A stretch of 33,253 bases of DNA from JBHIET01 sp046760785 (GCA_046760785.1 JBHIET010000035.1:1-33253); one strand, 5' to 3'; numbered from the stretch's first letter, positions 16,024-24,403 are shown. Notes: generated by a model from the sequence alone, not told the origin. Translations and numbers: made by a program.

Positions 16024-16997
16024 ACATCGTTATCACCGGCTCTATCGCCTACGATTACCTGATGACCTTCCCGGGTCGCTTCGCCGAGTATATCCTGCCC
16101 GATCAGATCGAGCATCTGTCCGTCAGTTTCTTGGTGGACGAGATGCGGCGGCAACGGGGCGGTTGTGCGGCTAACATTGCCTATAACCTGGCGCTGCTGG
16201 GGGAGCGCCCGCACGTGATGGGCACCGTGGGACAGGACTTCGGCGAGTACCGTGCCTGGCTGGAGCAGTGCGGCATGGACACCTCCCTCATCCACGACGA
16301 ACTCGATCTGTTCACTGCTTCCTTCTTCGTCAACACCGACCAGGACGGCAACCAAATCGCCAGTTTCTACGCTGGCGCGATGGCCCGCGCCCGTAACCTA
16401 TCCCTCCGTGACCTGGGAACCGACCCGGTTGATCTGGTCGTCATCTCGCCTAACGACCCAGAGGCGATGGTGAAATACGTCGCCGAGTGTCGTGAACTGG
16501 GCCTTCCCTACCTGTACGACCCCAGCCAGCAGATCATTCGTCTCTCCGGCGAGGCTCTGCAGAAGGGGCTCACGGGGTGTGATCTGCTGGTGATCAACGA
16601 GTACGAATTCGGGATGCTGCAGGAAAAGACGGGGTTGAGCGCCGAGGCCATCCACTCTGCGCCAGCCCGTGCCTGCATCGTCACGCTGGGGGCGGAGGGC
16701 TCGCGCATCTGGGCCGGGGAGGTCGTCTACGACGTCCCGGCGGTGCCGCCGGAGCGCGTTGACGACCCCACCGGCGTGGGAGATGCCTTCCGGGCGGGGC
16801 TGATCAAAGGGCTGGCCCTGGGCTTTCCGTGGGACCTGGTGGGGCGGATGGGAGCGCTGGCCGCTACCTACACCCTGGAGCAGCCCAGCCCCCAGAGTCA
16901 CCACTACACACCGGCCGAGTTCGTGGCCCGCTTCCGCGAGCACTTTGACGATGGGGGGGCACTAGACGTGCTGTTGGAGTGCCATGTGGAAGGCTAG
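16020..16997 (+). CDS. adoK: Adenosine kinase, bacterial AdoK type (PfkB family)
   Basis: This 325-residue ribokinase-fold enzyme phosphorylates adenosine to AMP. Segments GSIAYDYLMTFPGRFAE, LSVSFLVDEMRRQRGG, IASFYAGAMARARN, DPSQQIIRLSGE and the active-site DDPTGVGDAFRAG (catalytic Asp255) follow mycobacterial adenosine kinase closely, as I recall that sequence. This favours adenosine over a sugar substrate. It starts in an ATGA overlap with the glycosyltransferase. Two genes later comes adenosylhomocysteinase, which releases adenosine, so the pairing is metabolically sensible: the kinase pulls the reversible hydrolase forward. Confidence 0.88.
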   Translation: MNIVITGSIAYDYLMTFPGRFAEYILPDQIEHLSVSFLVDEMRRQRGGCAANIAYNLALLGERPHVMGTVGQDFGEYRAWLEQCGMDTSLIHDELDLFTASFFVNTDQDGNQIASFYAGAMARARNLSLRDLGTDPVDLVVISPNDPEAMVKYVAECRELGLPYLYDPSQQIIRLSGEALQKGLTGCDLLVINEYEFGMLQEKTGLSAEAIHSAPARACIVTLGAEGSRIWAGEVVYDVPAVPPERVDDPTGVGDAFRAGLIKGLALGFPWDLVGRMGALAATYTLEQPSPQSHHYTPAEFVARFREHFDDGGALDVLLECHVEG

Positions 16998-17814
16998 CAG
17001 ACTCACCGATAAATCCCAAATCCTGGCCTATCTGGAGACCGAGCGCATTTATGCCGCGTACGCCATCGGCGACCTGGAGCCAAGGCTGTTTGCCCAGTGT
17101 GCGTGGTTCGGGGCGGAAAAAGATAGCCGGTTACAGGCCCTGGCATTGCACTTCGGCGGTCTAAGCATACCTGTCATATTCTTGATGGGAAACGCGGACG
17201 GCCTACGGGCCATTATTGAGAACGCGGTGCCTCTTGAACAGGTCTACTTCACCTGCCGTCAGGAACACCTGCCAATGACGCGAGATTTCTACGACTGGGA
17301 ACCGATCCCGATGTGGCGCATGCTATTGCGTCCCGACCGTTTCCGGCCCGTGGCCGCTGATTGCGTCCCACTTACGTGTGATCATTCGGGACAACTGGCA
17401 GCCTTGTATGCCCACTACGAGGAGAACGCCTTCAGCCCCGCCCAGATAGCAGACGGTACTTTCTACGGCATCTTTGCGGATGGCCAACTGGTGGCGGCTG
17501 GGGGTACGCACCTGCTCAGCCCGACCTATGGCGTGGCAGCGGTGGGCAACGTTTTCACCCACCCACACTACCGGGGGCGAGGCTATGGCACGGCGATCAC
17601 CAGTGCTGTCGTGGCCGAGTTGCGACATCGCGGCACCCGCGACATCGTGCTCAACGTCAGTCAGGACAATGCGACTGCCATTCATATCTACGAACGGCTG
17701 GGCTTTGAACATTACTGTTCCTTCCTCGAAGGCCCTGCCAACCAACCAACAAACCAACAACAACAAGGAGTCACGCAATGCCAACAGACCACGACATCAA
17801 AGACCTCGACCTAG
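16984..17814 (+). CDS. GNAT family N-acetyltransferase
   Basis: The 276-residue protein has a GNAT domain in the C-terminal half: VGNVFTHPHYRGRGYGTAIT carries the acetyl-CoA pyrophosphate loop R-G-x-G-x-G, followed by LNVSQDNATAIHIYERLGFE. The N-terminal half is a second, degenerate half typical of FR47/DUF-type GNATs. It overlaps adoK by 14 nt. Its last residues, a Gln/Thr-rich tail, are read through the low-complexity leader and ribosome site of ahcY and overlap ahcY by 37 nt. The substrate is unknown. Confidence 0.85.
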   Translation: MWKASRLTDKSQILAYLETERIYAAYAIGDLEPRLFAQCAWFGAEKDSRLQALALHFGGLSIPVIFLMGNADGLRAIIENAVPLEQVYFTCRQEHLPMTRDFYDWEPIPMWRMLLRPDRFRPVAADCVPLTCDHSGQLAALYAHYEENAFSPAQIADGTFYGIFADGQLVAAGGTHLLSPTYGVAAVGNVFTHPHYRGRGYGTAITSAVVAELRHRGTRDIVLNVSQDNATAIHIYERLGFEHYCSFLEGPANQPTNQQQQGVTQCQQTTTSKTST

Positions 17815-19043
17815 CTACGGCGGGCCGGTTGCGCATCGAGTGGGCGGAACGGGAGATGCCGGTCCTGCGCCTCATCCGCGAGCGCTTCGCAGAGGAAAAG
17901 CCTCTGGCGGGCCTGCGCCTCTCCGCCTGCCTGCATATCACCACCGAGACGGCCAACCTGGCCCGCACCCTCCAGGCGGGCGGGGCGGAGGTAATCCTCA
18001 CTGCCTCCAATCCCCTCTCCACCCAGGACGACGTGGCTGCGGCGCTGGTCTCCTACGACGAGGTCCCCGTCTTCGCCATCAAAGGCGAGGATAACGAGAC
18101 CTACTACAAGCACATCCACGCCGCGCTCGACCACCACCCCCACATCACAATGGACGACGGGGCGGACCTGGTGAGCACCCTTCACAAGGAACGCACCGAA
18201 TTGATCGGCGACGTCATCGGCGGCACTGAGGAAACCACCACCGGCGTCATCCGCCTGCGGGCGATGGCGAAGGACGGCGTGCTGCGTTACCCCATCGTCG
18301 CCGTCAACGACGCGATGACCAAACACCTCTTCGACAACCGGTACGGCACGGGGCAGTCCACAATGGACGGCGTCATCCGCGCCACCAACGTCCTCATCGC
18401 TGGCAAGACCGTCGTCATCGCCGGCTACGGCTGGTGCAGCCGGGGCATTGCGCTTCGCGCCAAGGGGCTGGGCGGTAACGTCATCGTGACCGAGGTAGAC
18501 CCGTTGCGGGCGCTGGAGGCGGTGATGGACGGCTACCGGGTGATGCCGATGCAGGAGGCCGCGCCGCAGGGGGACATCTTTATTACCTCCACCGGCGACA
18601 TCAACGTGGTTGACCGGCAGCACTTCGAGGTGATGAAGGACGGGGCCATCATCACTAACTCCGGCCACTTCAACGTGGAGATCAACATCCCGGCACTGGG
18701 GGAGATGGCGAAGGGACCGCCGCGCCGCATCCGCCCCTTCGTGGACGAGTACACGCTGCCCGACGGGCGGCGCATCTACCTGCTGGCGGAGGGCCGCCTG
18801 GTCAACCTGTCCGCCGCTGAGGGCCACCCCAGCGCAGTGATGGACATGTCCTTCGCCAACCAGGCGCTTTGCGCCGAGTACATCCTGCGCCAAGCCGACG
18901 AACTGGAGCGCACCGTCTACCCGGTGCCGGAGGAGATTGACCGGCGGATCGCCCGGCTCAAGTTGCGGGCGATGGGTGTGGCAATTGACGTGCTGACGCC
19001 GGAGCAGCAAAAGTACCTGGCGTCGTGGGAAGAAGGTACGTAG
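17778..19043 (+). CDS. ahcY: Adenosylhomocysteinase
   Basis: This 421-residue enzyme reversibly splits S-adenosylhomocysteine into homocysteine and adenosine, with bound NAD. Seen: HITTETANLARTL near the N-terminus, the substrate segment NDAMTKHLFDNRYGTGQS, the NAD-binding GKTVVIAGYGWCSRGIA, and the GHPSAVMDMSFANQ segment near the C-terminus. The length and the GYGWCSRG form fit the shorter Thermotoga/archaeal type. A clean AAGGAG lies 8 nt before ATG 17778. It closes the operon that includes adenosine kinase. It is one of the surest calls in the window. Confidence 0.95.
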   Translation: MPTDHDIKDLDLATAGRLRIEWAEREMPVLRLIRERFAEEKPLAGLRLSACLHITTETANLARTLQAGGAEVILTASNPLSTQDDVAAALVSYDEVPVFAIKGEDNETYYKHIHAALDHHPHITMDDGADLVSTLHKERTELIGDVIGGTEETTTGVIRLRAMAKDGVLRYPIVAVNDAMTKHLFDNRYGTGQSTMDGVIRATNVLIAGKTVVIAGYGWCSRGIALRAKGLGGNVIVTEVDPLRALEAVMDGYRVMPMQEAAPQGDIFITSTGDINVVDRQHFEVMKDGAIITNSGHFNVEINIPALGEMAKGPPRRIRPFVDEYTLPDGRRIYLLAEGRLVNLSAAEGHPSAVMDMSFANQALCAEYILRQADELERTVYPVPEEIDRRIARLKLRAMGVAIDVLTPEQQKYLASWEEGT

Positions 19044-19142
19044 TCAAATTTCAAAGCCCAAATCTCAAAATGCAAGACGAGATGGTGCTGCCCCCTTCGG
19101 ATGGCTCTGCAGGCCAGGAAAGGGGCGGCTTCTTACCTGAAT
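19044..19142. terminator. Hairpin between convergent ahcY and thrC
   Basis: A GC-rich imperfect stem runs from GCTGCCCCCTT (about 19090) to AAGGGGCGGC (about 19130). Inside it is an inner palindrome GGCTCTGCAGGCC. It lies between two converging genes and may stop transcription from both sides. The T-run is weak on either strand, so this is only a possible terminator. Confidence 0.4.
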
Positions 19143-20312
19143 CTAGTGGCCCTCAAGCGCGCCGGGGTACTTGAGCCCGGTGCCGGTGTTGAAGAGGACG
19201 ATGCGTTCGTCGGGGGAGACCCAATCCTGTGTCAGTAACTCCTCCAGCGCGGCCAGGGTAGCGCCGCCCTCGGGGCAGGCAAAGGTGCCCTCCAGGCTGG
19301 AGAGGCGTATCTGTGCATCCACCAGCGTCTCGTCGGAGATGGCGACGGCGGTGCCGTTGCTCTCGCGTAGGGCTCGCAGCATCAAGAAGTCACCGACGGC
19401 CGCCGGCACCCGCAGTCCGGCTGCCACCGTCTGGGCTCCTTCCCAAGGAATGGCGAACTCCTCGCCAGCGTGAAAGGCGCGTGGTATGGGTGCACATCCC
19501 GTGGACTGCACCGCTACCATGCGCGGGCGGTGGTCGCCGATCCATCCCAGTTCGGCCAGTTCGCCGAAGGCCTTCCACATCCCGATGAGGCCGGTGCCTC
19601 CGCCCGTGGGGTAGATGATCACGTCGGGCAGTTGCCAGCCGAACTGCTCGGCCAGTTCGTAGCCCATCGTCTTTTTGCCCTCCAGGCGATAGGGTTCTTT
19701 GAGCGTGGAGAGATCGAACCAGCCATGCATCTCGGCTTCCTGGCGTGCCACCTTGCCACAATCGGTGATCAGGCCATGTACGAGTGTGACCTCAGCACCC
19801 AGCGCCCGGCACTCGAGGCGGAAAGGAGCGGGAACGTCGCTGGGCATGAAGATGTGGGCCCGCAGGCCCGCCCTGGCAGCGTAGGCCGCCATCGCCCCGG
19901 CCGCGTTGCCCGCCGAGGGGATGACTACCTCCCTGACTCCCAGTTCCCAGGCGCGGGAGAGCGCCACCGCCAGCCCCCGTGCCTTAAAGGAGCCGGTTGG
20001 ATTGAGGCTCTCGTCCTTGATGTACAGGTGGGGCAGCCCCAGTTCCTTGCTCAACCGATTGGCGTGGAGCAGGGGCGTAAAACCTTCTCCCAGACTTACC
20101 ACCTGGCGCTCATCGCGCACCGGCAGCAGCGCGCGGTAGCGCCACAGCGTGGGCTCCTGCGTGATGAGTGCATCTCGACTCAGAGACCCGGCTGCCTTCA
20201 GGTCATAGCGAGCCAGCAGGGGGCGGGCGCAATCGGCGCACATCCCCTGCAACTCGTCGGCCTCGTATTCTTTGCCACAGAGGGAACATTCCAGGTGAGT
20301 CAGGTAGTTCAT
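19143..20312 (-). CDS. thrC: Threonine synthase
   Basis: The 389-residue PLP enzyme starts at ATG 20312 with AAGGAG 7-8 nt upstream; an upstream in-frame extension to 20381 crosses the promoter and is rejected. The N-terminus carries a zinc-ribbon (CSLCGKEY...MCADCARP) as in bacterial and archaeal threonine synthases. The PLP lysine is in NPTGSFKARG, the phosphate loop in PTGGGTGLIG, and SLGEGFTPL is typical of the family. It converts O-phosphohomoserine to threonine. The other aspartate-family genes (lysC, asd) are about 9 kb away. Homoserine dehydrogenase and homoserine kinase are not in the window. A broader threonine/serine-dehydratase-like role is less likely. Confidence 0.88.
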   Translation of the reverse strand: MNYLTHLECSLCGKEYEADELQGMCADCARPLLARYDLKAAGSLSRDALITQEPTLWRYRALLPVRDERQVVSLGEGFTPLLHANRLSKELGLPHLYIKDESLNPTGSFKARGLAVALSRAWELGVREVVIPSAGNAAGAMAAYAARAGLRAHIFMPSDVPAPFRLECRALGAEVTLVHGLITDCGKVARQEAEMHGWFDLSTLKEPYRLEGKKTMGYELAEQFGWQLPDVIIYPTGGGTGLIGMWKAFGELAELGWIGDHRPRMVAVQSTGCAPIPRAFHAGEEFAIPWEGAQTVAAGLRVPAAVGDFLMLRALRESNGTAVAISDETLVDAQIRLSSLEGTFACPEGGATLAALEELLTQDWVSPDERIVLFNTGTGLKYPGALEGH

Positions 20313-20341
20313 ATAACTTCTCCTTATGATCTTTTTGAGGT

Positions 20342-20391
20342 GCAGTCCTTGGCCAGCGACTGCATGATACCAGATTCTCACCCCTTGACAA
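20342..20391 (-). promoter_or_regulatory. thrC promoter with adjoining stem-loop
   Basis: On the minus strand, TTGTCA (20386-20391), a 16-base spacer and TATCAT (20364-20369) form a good sigma-70 promoter. An inverted repeat GCAGTC/GACTGC (20342-20347 and 20358-20363) lies at the expected transcription start. It would form a hairpin at the 5' end of the mRNA, or could be an operator. Confidence 0.6.
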
Positions 20392-20413
20392 AGTAGGCTT
20401 CCCGGATTATGCT
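20385..20413 (+). promoter_or_regulatory. Promoter of the AOR gene, overlapping the thrC -35
   Basis: On the plus strand, a perfect TTGACA (20385-20390), a 17-base spacer and TATGCT (20408-20413; 4 of 6). The -35 shares five bases with the thrC -35 on the other strand, so RNA polymerase could occupy only one at a time. The resulting 5' leader of the AOR gene would be about 175 nt. Confidence 0.5.
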
Positions 20414-20465
20414 GTGGGTCGCACTGAGGCGAAATCGGCCCGCTGTGCTGGGCCTGGAGAGTTTT

Positions 20466-20570
20466 CTCGGAAAGTCTTCGGAAACGCTCACAGCCCCGTC
20501 CTCGGGGCGTCTCCGGTGCAGTAGGGCCACAAAAGTCGCCCCGGGGACGGGGCTTCGAGCACTTTCCGAG
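20466..20570. repeat. Long nested inverted repeat in the AOR leader
   Basis: Outer arms CTCGGAAAGT (20466-20475) and ACTTTCCGAG (20561-20570) match perfectly. Inner arms at 20492-20509 and 20537-20554 (GCCCCGTC... / ...GACGGGGC) match at all but one position. Each inner arm is itself a CG-rich hairpin. It resembles the dispersed hairpins near 114 and 4871, so a mobile palindromic repeat is likely, but it lies in the predicted 5' leader and could also affect expression. Confidence 0.7.
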
Positions 20571-20596
20571 AGATCTCTGGATACAAAGGAGGTGGC

Positions 20597-22483
20597 GTGT
20601 CTTACGGATACAATGGCAGAATACTGCACGTAGACCTGACGACGGAGAGACTGGAGGTGGAGGAGCCCGACGAGATCTTCTACCGCAAATATATGGGCGG
20701 GAGCGCGATGGGGGCTTATTACCTCTTGAAGTACACCCCGGCCGGGACCGACCCGCTGGGGCCAGAGAACACTCTCAGCCTGATGGTCGGCGTCGTCACC
20801 GGCGCACCCTTCTCCGGGCAGTCCCGCGTCGCCGCTACGGCCAAGTCCCCCCTCAGCGGTCTCGCCGACGAATCCGCGGCTGGGGGTTTCTGGCCCGCAG
20901 AACTCAAGTTCGCCGGCTTCGACGGCATCGTGATCCGCGGCAGGGCCGAGCGGCCCGTCTACCTGTGGGTGCACGACGGGGAGGCGAAACTGCGGGACGC
21001 CACCCACCTCTGGGGGCACTTCACCGCCGACGTGGAGGATGCCATGCGAGAGGAACTGGGCGATAGGCGCATCCGGGTTCTCCAGTGCGGGCCGGCGGCC
21101 GAGAAGGGGGTTCGCTTCGGTGCACTGATCAACAACGCTAACCGGGCCAACGGTCGCGGCGGGATGGGCACAGTGATGGCCTCCAAGAACCTCAAGGCAG
21201 TCGCCGTGCGGGGGCATGGCCGCCCCCGACTGGCCGACCCCGGGGCGGTGAAGGCGCTGGCGAAATGGGGGCGCGACCACATCGAGAGGTCGGACGTGGC
21301 CAGTCTGAGGCTCCTGGGCACGGCCGGACTCGTCCGTTCTCAGAACAAGGTGGGTGGCCTGCCCACCCGCAACTGGTCCAGCGGCACCTTCGAGGGGGCC
21401 GAGGCCATTGATGGCCGGCAGATGGCCGACACCATTCGGAAGGAGCAGGACACCTGCTTCGGCTGTGCAGTGCGTTGCAAGCAGGTCGTGGAGGTTTCCG
21501 AGGGGCCATTCCCGGTGGAACCCCGCTACGGCGGTCCCGAGTACGAGACCCTTGCTACGATGGGCTCCTACTGTGGCGTCTCCGACCTGGCGGCGATCGC
21601 CCGCGCCAACCAACTGTGCAACATGTATGGGATGGATACCATCTCGTGCGGCGCGACCGTCGCCTGGGCGATGGACTGCTTCGAGCAGGGGCTGATCACG
21701 CGGGAGGACACTGACGGCGTCGTCCTGCGCTTCGGTAACGCCGAGGCGCTGGTGCAGATGGTGGAGCGCATCGGGAAGCGAGAGGGTTTCTTTGGACGCG
21801 CGCTGGGGGAAGGCTCTGTCCGCGCTGCCAAGATTCTGGAGGAAGGCCAGGACCTGGTGGTGGCGGTGAAGGGGCGAGAACTTCCCGCCCATATGCCCCA
21901 GGTCAAGCGGGGCATCGCTCTCCTCTACGCCGTCAACCCCGGTGGCGCGGATCACACGGCCTACGAGCACGATACCTCTTACAAAGATCATCCTGACCGG
22001 ATGGCGGAACTGGACCTTCTGGATCCGCAGCCAGCGAAGGCGTTGAACGCTGAGAAGGTGCGTTTTGTCCGCTACACTCAGTACATCATCAGGTGCATTG
22101 ACAGCGCCTGTCTGTGTAAGTTTGTCTTTGGCGGGTCTTTTCAACTGTACGGTCCCAGCCAGTTGGTGGAGGCAGTGAGAGCAGTCACCGGCTGGAACGT
22201 GAGCCTGTGGGAGTTGATGAAGGTGGGCGAGCGCCAGTTGAACCTGCTGCGGGCCTTCAACGCCCGTGAAGGCGTCGGGGCGGAGGCGGACACGGTGCCG
22301 CCCAAGTTGCTGATCCCACTGCAGGGTGGGGCCAGCGACGGGGTGGCGGTCGCCGCCGAGGAGGTGGAGGCGGCAAAGGCGCTCTACTACCGCATGGCCG
22401 GATGGGATGAGAACGGTCGCCCGACGCGTGCCAAGCTGGAGGAACTGGCTCTGAGCTGGGTGGCGGACGAGCTGGGGCTGTAG
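20597..22483 (+). CDS. Aldehyde:ferredoxin oxidoreductase family (tungsten/molybdenum)
   Basis: The 628-residue enzyme starts at GTG 20597 with AAAGGAGG ending 4 nt upstream. It has the AOR fold: N-terminal GRILHVDLTTERLEVE, the pterin-binding MGGSAMGAYYLL and the RANGRGGMGTVMASKNLKA block. The [4Fe-4S] motif is DTCFGCAVRCKQV (CxxCxxxC), with the fourth cysteine near DSACLCKF. Members oxidise aldehydes to carboxylates with ferredoxin, using a bis-pterin W or Mo cofactor in the cytoplasm. It stands alone here: no ferredoxin, cofactor or transport gene is adjacent. The substrate is unknown. Confidence 0.93.
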   Translation: MSYGYNGRILHVDLTTERLEVEEPDEIFYRKYMGGSAMGAYYLLKYTPAGTDPLGPENTLSLMVGVVTGAPFSGQSRVAATAKSPLSGLADESAAGGFWPAELKFAGFDGIVIRGRAERPVYLWVHDGEAKLRDATHLWGHFTADVEDAMREELGDRRIRVLQCGPAAEKGVRFGALINNANRANGRGGMGTVMASKNLKAVAVRGHGRPRLADPGAVKALAKWGRDHIERSDVASLRLLGTAGLVRSQNKVGGLPTRNWSSGTFEGAEAIDGRQMADTIRKEQDTCFGCAVRCKQVVEVSEGPFPVEPRYGGPEYETLATMGSYCGVSDLAAIARANQLCNMYGMDTISCGATVAWAMDCFEQGLITREDTDGVVLRFGNAEALVQMVERIGKREGFFGRALGEGSVRAAKILEEGQDLVVAVKGRELPAHMPQVKRGIALLYAVNPGGADHTAYEHDTSYKDHPDRMAELDLLDPQPAKALNAEKVRFVRYTQYIIRCIDSACLCKFVFGGSFQLYGPSQLVEAVRAVTGWNVSLWELMKVGERQLNLLRAFNAREGVGAEADTVPPKLLIPLQGGASDGVAVAAEEVEAAKALYYRMAGWDENGRPTRAKLEELALSWVADELGL

Positions 22484-22488
22484 CGGTT

Positions 22489-23544
22489 TCAAGATTCCAG
22501 GTTCTTTGGCATCCTCGATGGGAAGTAAAACCCCTCCCCCCGCCGCAGGAATTGGCCCAGTCGAAGCCACGTTGCCTGCTCGGCCTCCAAATCGTCCGGC
22601 TGCGCCAGGCCATACTTCTCCAGCAACCGCCCGCGGAAGAAGTCGAAACAAAGGGTGATGGTATCACCCAGGCTGTAGACTGCGCTGACCGCACCCCGAT
22701 AGCAGATCCAGGCCAATACCGCCGCGCCGATGCCCGCCCCGATCAGCCCCCAATCTACCCCACCGTGCACGCCAATGACTAGCACCTCAATCCCGAACAC
22801 GCCAGCCAGCAGTGAGAGGTTCAGCAGGAGGTCTAGGATCATCTTGGCGTTGACCAGTGCCGTGCCATACTCCTCGTCCACCAATGGCCGCAGCCGGGGC
22901 CAGAAGAGCACACCGTCCATCCCGTACCGGTCGTAAGGGTACTCCTCAATGATGGCGAAGGCGTTGCCCAGGGCGGTCGGCCTGACCATCCCGGGGCGGC
23001 GGGGCAGATACTGACGTGGGGCCTGGCGGCTGATTTCCTCATGTACGCGCTGGACCTCCAGCGCCAGGCTGGCCCGCTTCTGCTCCAGAGATCCTCGGTC
23101 TACCCCCTCGGGCAGGGCGGACAACTCGGCCAGCGTGTGGGTATACGCTTCCTTTAACTTCACCAAGTTGCCGTACAGTGCCTCGGCCCGCCGCACGTTG
23201 CGCTGCTGCCAGGGCCAGAGCAGAAAGCGGCGCTGCCAGCCAAAGGCCCCCTCGTACAGACGGATGAGCACTGTGTTAAGCCCCATCATCAACACCCCCA
23301 GCAGGAGTGGCAACAGCAGCGTGGTCAGACTCTGGTCTACCAGGTAGGTCCACTGCCAGGCGGCCTCGACCCCTTCCTCGGGCACGGGGGTCCGGAACAG
23401 GGAGATAGAGGCCCTCAGCCAGCGGGGGAACAGAAATAGCTGATGCGCCAAGATGAAGAGAGCAGCCGGCAGGTAGGCTGCTATAAGGAACGACTGGCCT
23501 AACTTTTCCAGGACATCGCTCAGTTTTCCGGTCAGCGTCTCCAT
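22489..23544 (-). CDS. Membrane protein of unknown function, four TM segments
   Basis: I do not recognise this 351-residue protein. It shows two N-terminal transmembrane segments (about 19-38 and 74-96) and a charged, helical cytoplasmic-looking stretch with coiled-coil character (about 115-175). A conserved-looking polar segment (IIEEYPYDRYGMDGVLFWPRL) follows at about 198-218. Two more TM segments lie at about 236-258 and 265-285, then a charged tail. The fold pattern suggests a multimeric inner-membrane scaffold or channel, but no function is claimed. Its start is one base after the stop of the CBS-like gene, so the two are translated together. The gene ends 5 bp from the AOR stop on the other strand. 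Confidence 0.75.
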   Translation of the reverse strand: METLTGKLSDVLEKLGQSFLIAAYLPAALFILAHQLFLFPRWLRASISLFRTPVPEEGVEAAWQWTYLVDQSLTTLLLPLLLGVLMMGLNTVLIRLYEGAFGWQRRFLLWPWQQRNVRRAEALYGNLVKLKEAYTHTLAELSALPEGVDRGSLEQKRASLALEVQRVHEEISRQAPRQYLPRRPGMVRPTALGNAFAIIEEYPYDRYGMDGVLFWPRLRPLVDEEYGTALVNAKMILDLLLNLSLLAGVFGIEVLVIGVHGGVDWGLIGAGIGAAVLAWICYRGAVSAVYSLGDTITLCFDFFRGRLLEKYGLAQPDDLEAEQATWLRLGQFLRRGEGFYFPSRMPKNLES

Positions 23545-23545
23545 C

Positions 23546-24130
23546 CTACGTCACCTGTTCGGGAACGGTCCGGCCACACTCGGAGCAATAGAACGTGCCA
23601 TCCTCGACGCGGTAGCGATAGAAGCCCCGGTGGTTGCAGTGAGGACAAACCGGCGGCTCCACGTCGGCCGGCTGCCACTCTGCGCGGGCATCAGGGGCCT
23701 GAGAGATGTACTCGCCGTAGAGTTGTGCCATCGTCGAGCCGGGGAAGACCTCGCCGCGCTTCGCGGCCACGTAGAGACAACCCGCCACCTGCATCCCTTG
23801 CAAAGCGACCACCACCCCGCCTGGACTCTTGAGCGCCATCTGCTCGGCGGCGCCAATGCCGACCGCTTGCTGCTGGACGGCGGGGGCCTCTGGCAGCCAG
23901 TCCTGCACGTCGGCGAAGCGGAGGTCGAAGAGCGCCGGTCCTATGCTCTTCAGCCATTTCTTCAGTTCGCCGACTTTGAGCACGCTGAAGATATCCGGGC
24001 CGTGGGTCACGAAGATGCGCCAGTGATCGTCGCCACCCTGCGCCCGTAGCCTCTCTAGCGCGTCCGCCACTGTATCGTCCTCATTTACCTGAACAAAGTT
24101 CCGACATAGATCCTCATCCAGCAATGGCAT
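23546..24130 (-). CDS. CBS-like domain protein with C-terminal zinc ribbon
   Basis: The 194-residue protein starts at ATG 24130, preceded by a G-rich site; a longer open frame to 24370 crosses the predicted promoter and is rejected. Residues about 10-60 look like a CBS module (FVQVNEDDTVADALERLRA, then FSVLKVGELKKWL). Residues 162-185 hold two CxxC pairs (CPHC, CSEC) of a zinc-ribbon. Between them is a segment with GVVVALQGMQVAGCLYV. CBS domains usually bind adenine nucleotides and zinc ribbons bind protein or nucleic acid, so a sensor for the adjoining membrane protein is a reasonable guess only. Confidence 0.7.
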   Translation of the reverse strand: MPLLDEDLCRNFVQVNEDDTVADALERLRAQGGDDHWRIFVTHGPDIFSVLKVGELKKWLKSIGPALFDLRFADVQDWLPEAPAVQQQAVGIGAAEQMALKSPGGVVVALQGMQVAGCLYVAAKRGEVFPGSTMAQLYGEYISQAPDARAEWQPADVEPPVCPHCNHRGFYRYRVEDGTFYCSECGRTVPEQVT

Positions 24131-24302
24131 GATTCGCCCCCTTTTTGTTTCTCTCAGGCTCTCTCGAACAAGAACCCATCTCGTGCCTGCATCACCAACA
24201 CTTGCACTCTGGCTGATTGTTCGACTCGGCGTGGAACTTGATGCATGACTTGGGCATCCGAGGTGGGCCATTCTCCCCACGACTCCAAATTTGCCAGAGC
24301 CC
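24131..24302 (-). other. Long 5' leader of the CBS/membrane protein unit
   Basis: From the predicted start near 24296 to ATG 24130 is about 165 nt of untranslated leader on the minus strand. I see no known riboswitch, leader peptide or strong terminator in it; it remains unexplained. Confidence 0.4.
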
Positions 24303-24331
24303 AGTATATATGATTGCCACGTCGTTGTCAA
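24303..24331 (-). promoter_or_regulatory. Promoter of the CBS/membrane protein unit
   Basis: On the minus strand, a perfect TTGACA (24326-24331), a 17-base spacer and TATACT (24303-24308; 5 of 6). It is the best sigma-70 match in this intergenic region and points to the gene at 24130. Confidence 0.65.
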
Positions 24332-24403
24332 TCGGCCAATTGACTCAGCACGTTTTACCGGTGCCGACATGCGCTGGAGTCGTACTGGCAGCGTCGGTCG
24401 AGT

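Noticed and set aside
20420..20596. Molybdenum or tungsten cofactor riboswitch in the AOR leader
   Set aside because: The structure is a nested palindrome similar to dispersed hairpins elsewhere in the window, and I could not match the conserved elements of the known cofactor RNA.
20378..22651. Very long open frame (757 codons) antisense to the AOR gene
   Set aside because: It lies opposite a clear AOR coding region with conserved motifs and has no recognisable domain. GC-rich codon bias keeps the antisense frame open.
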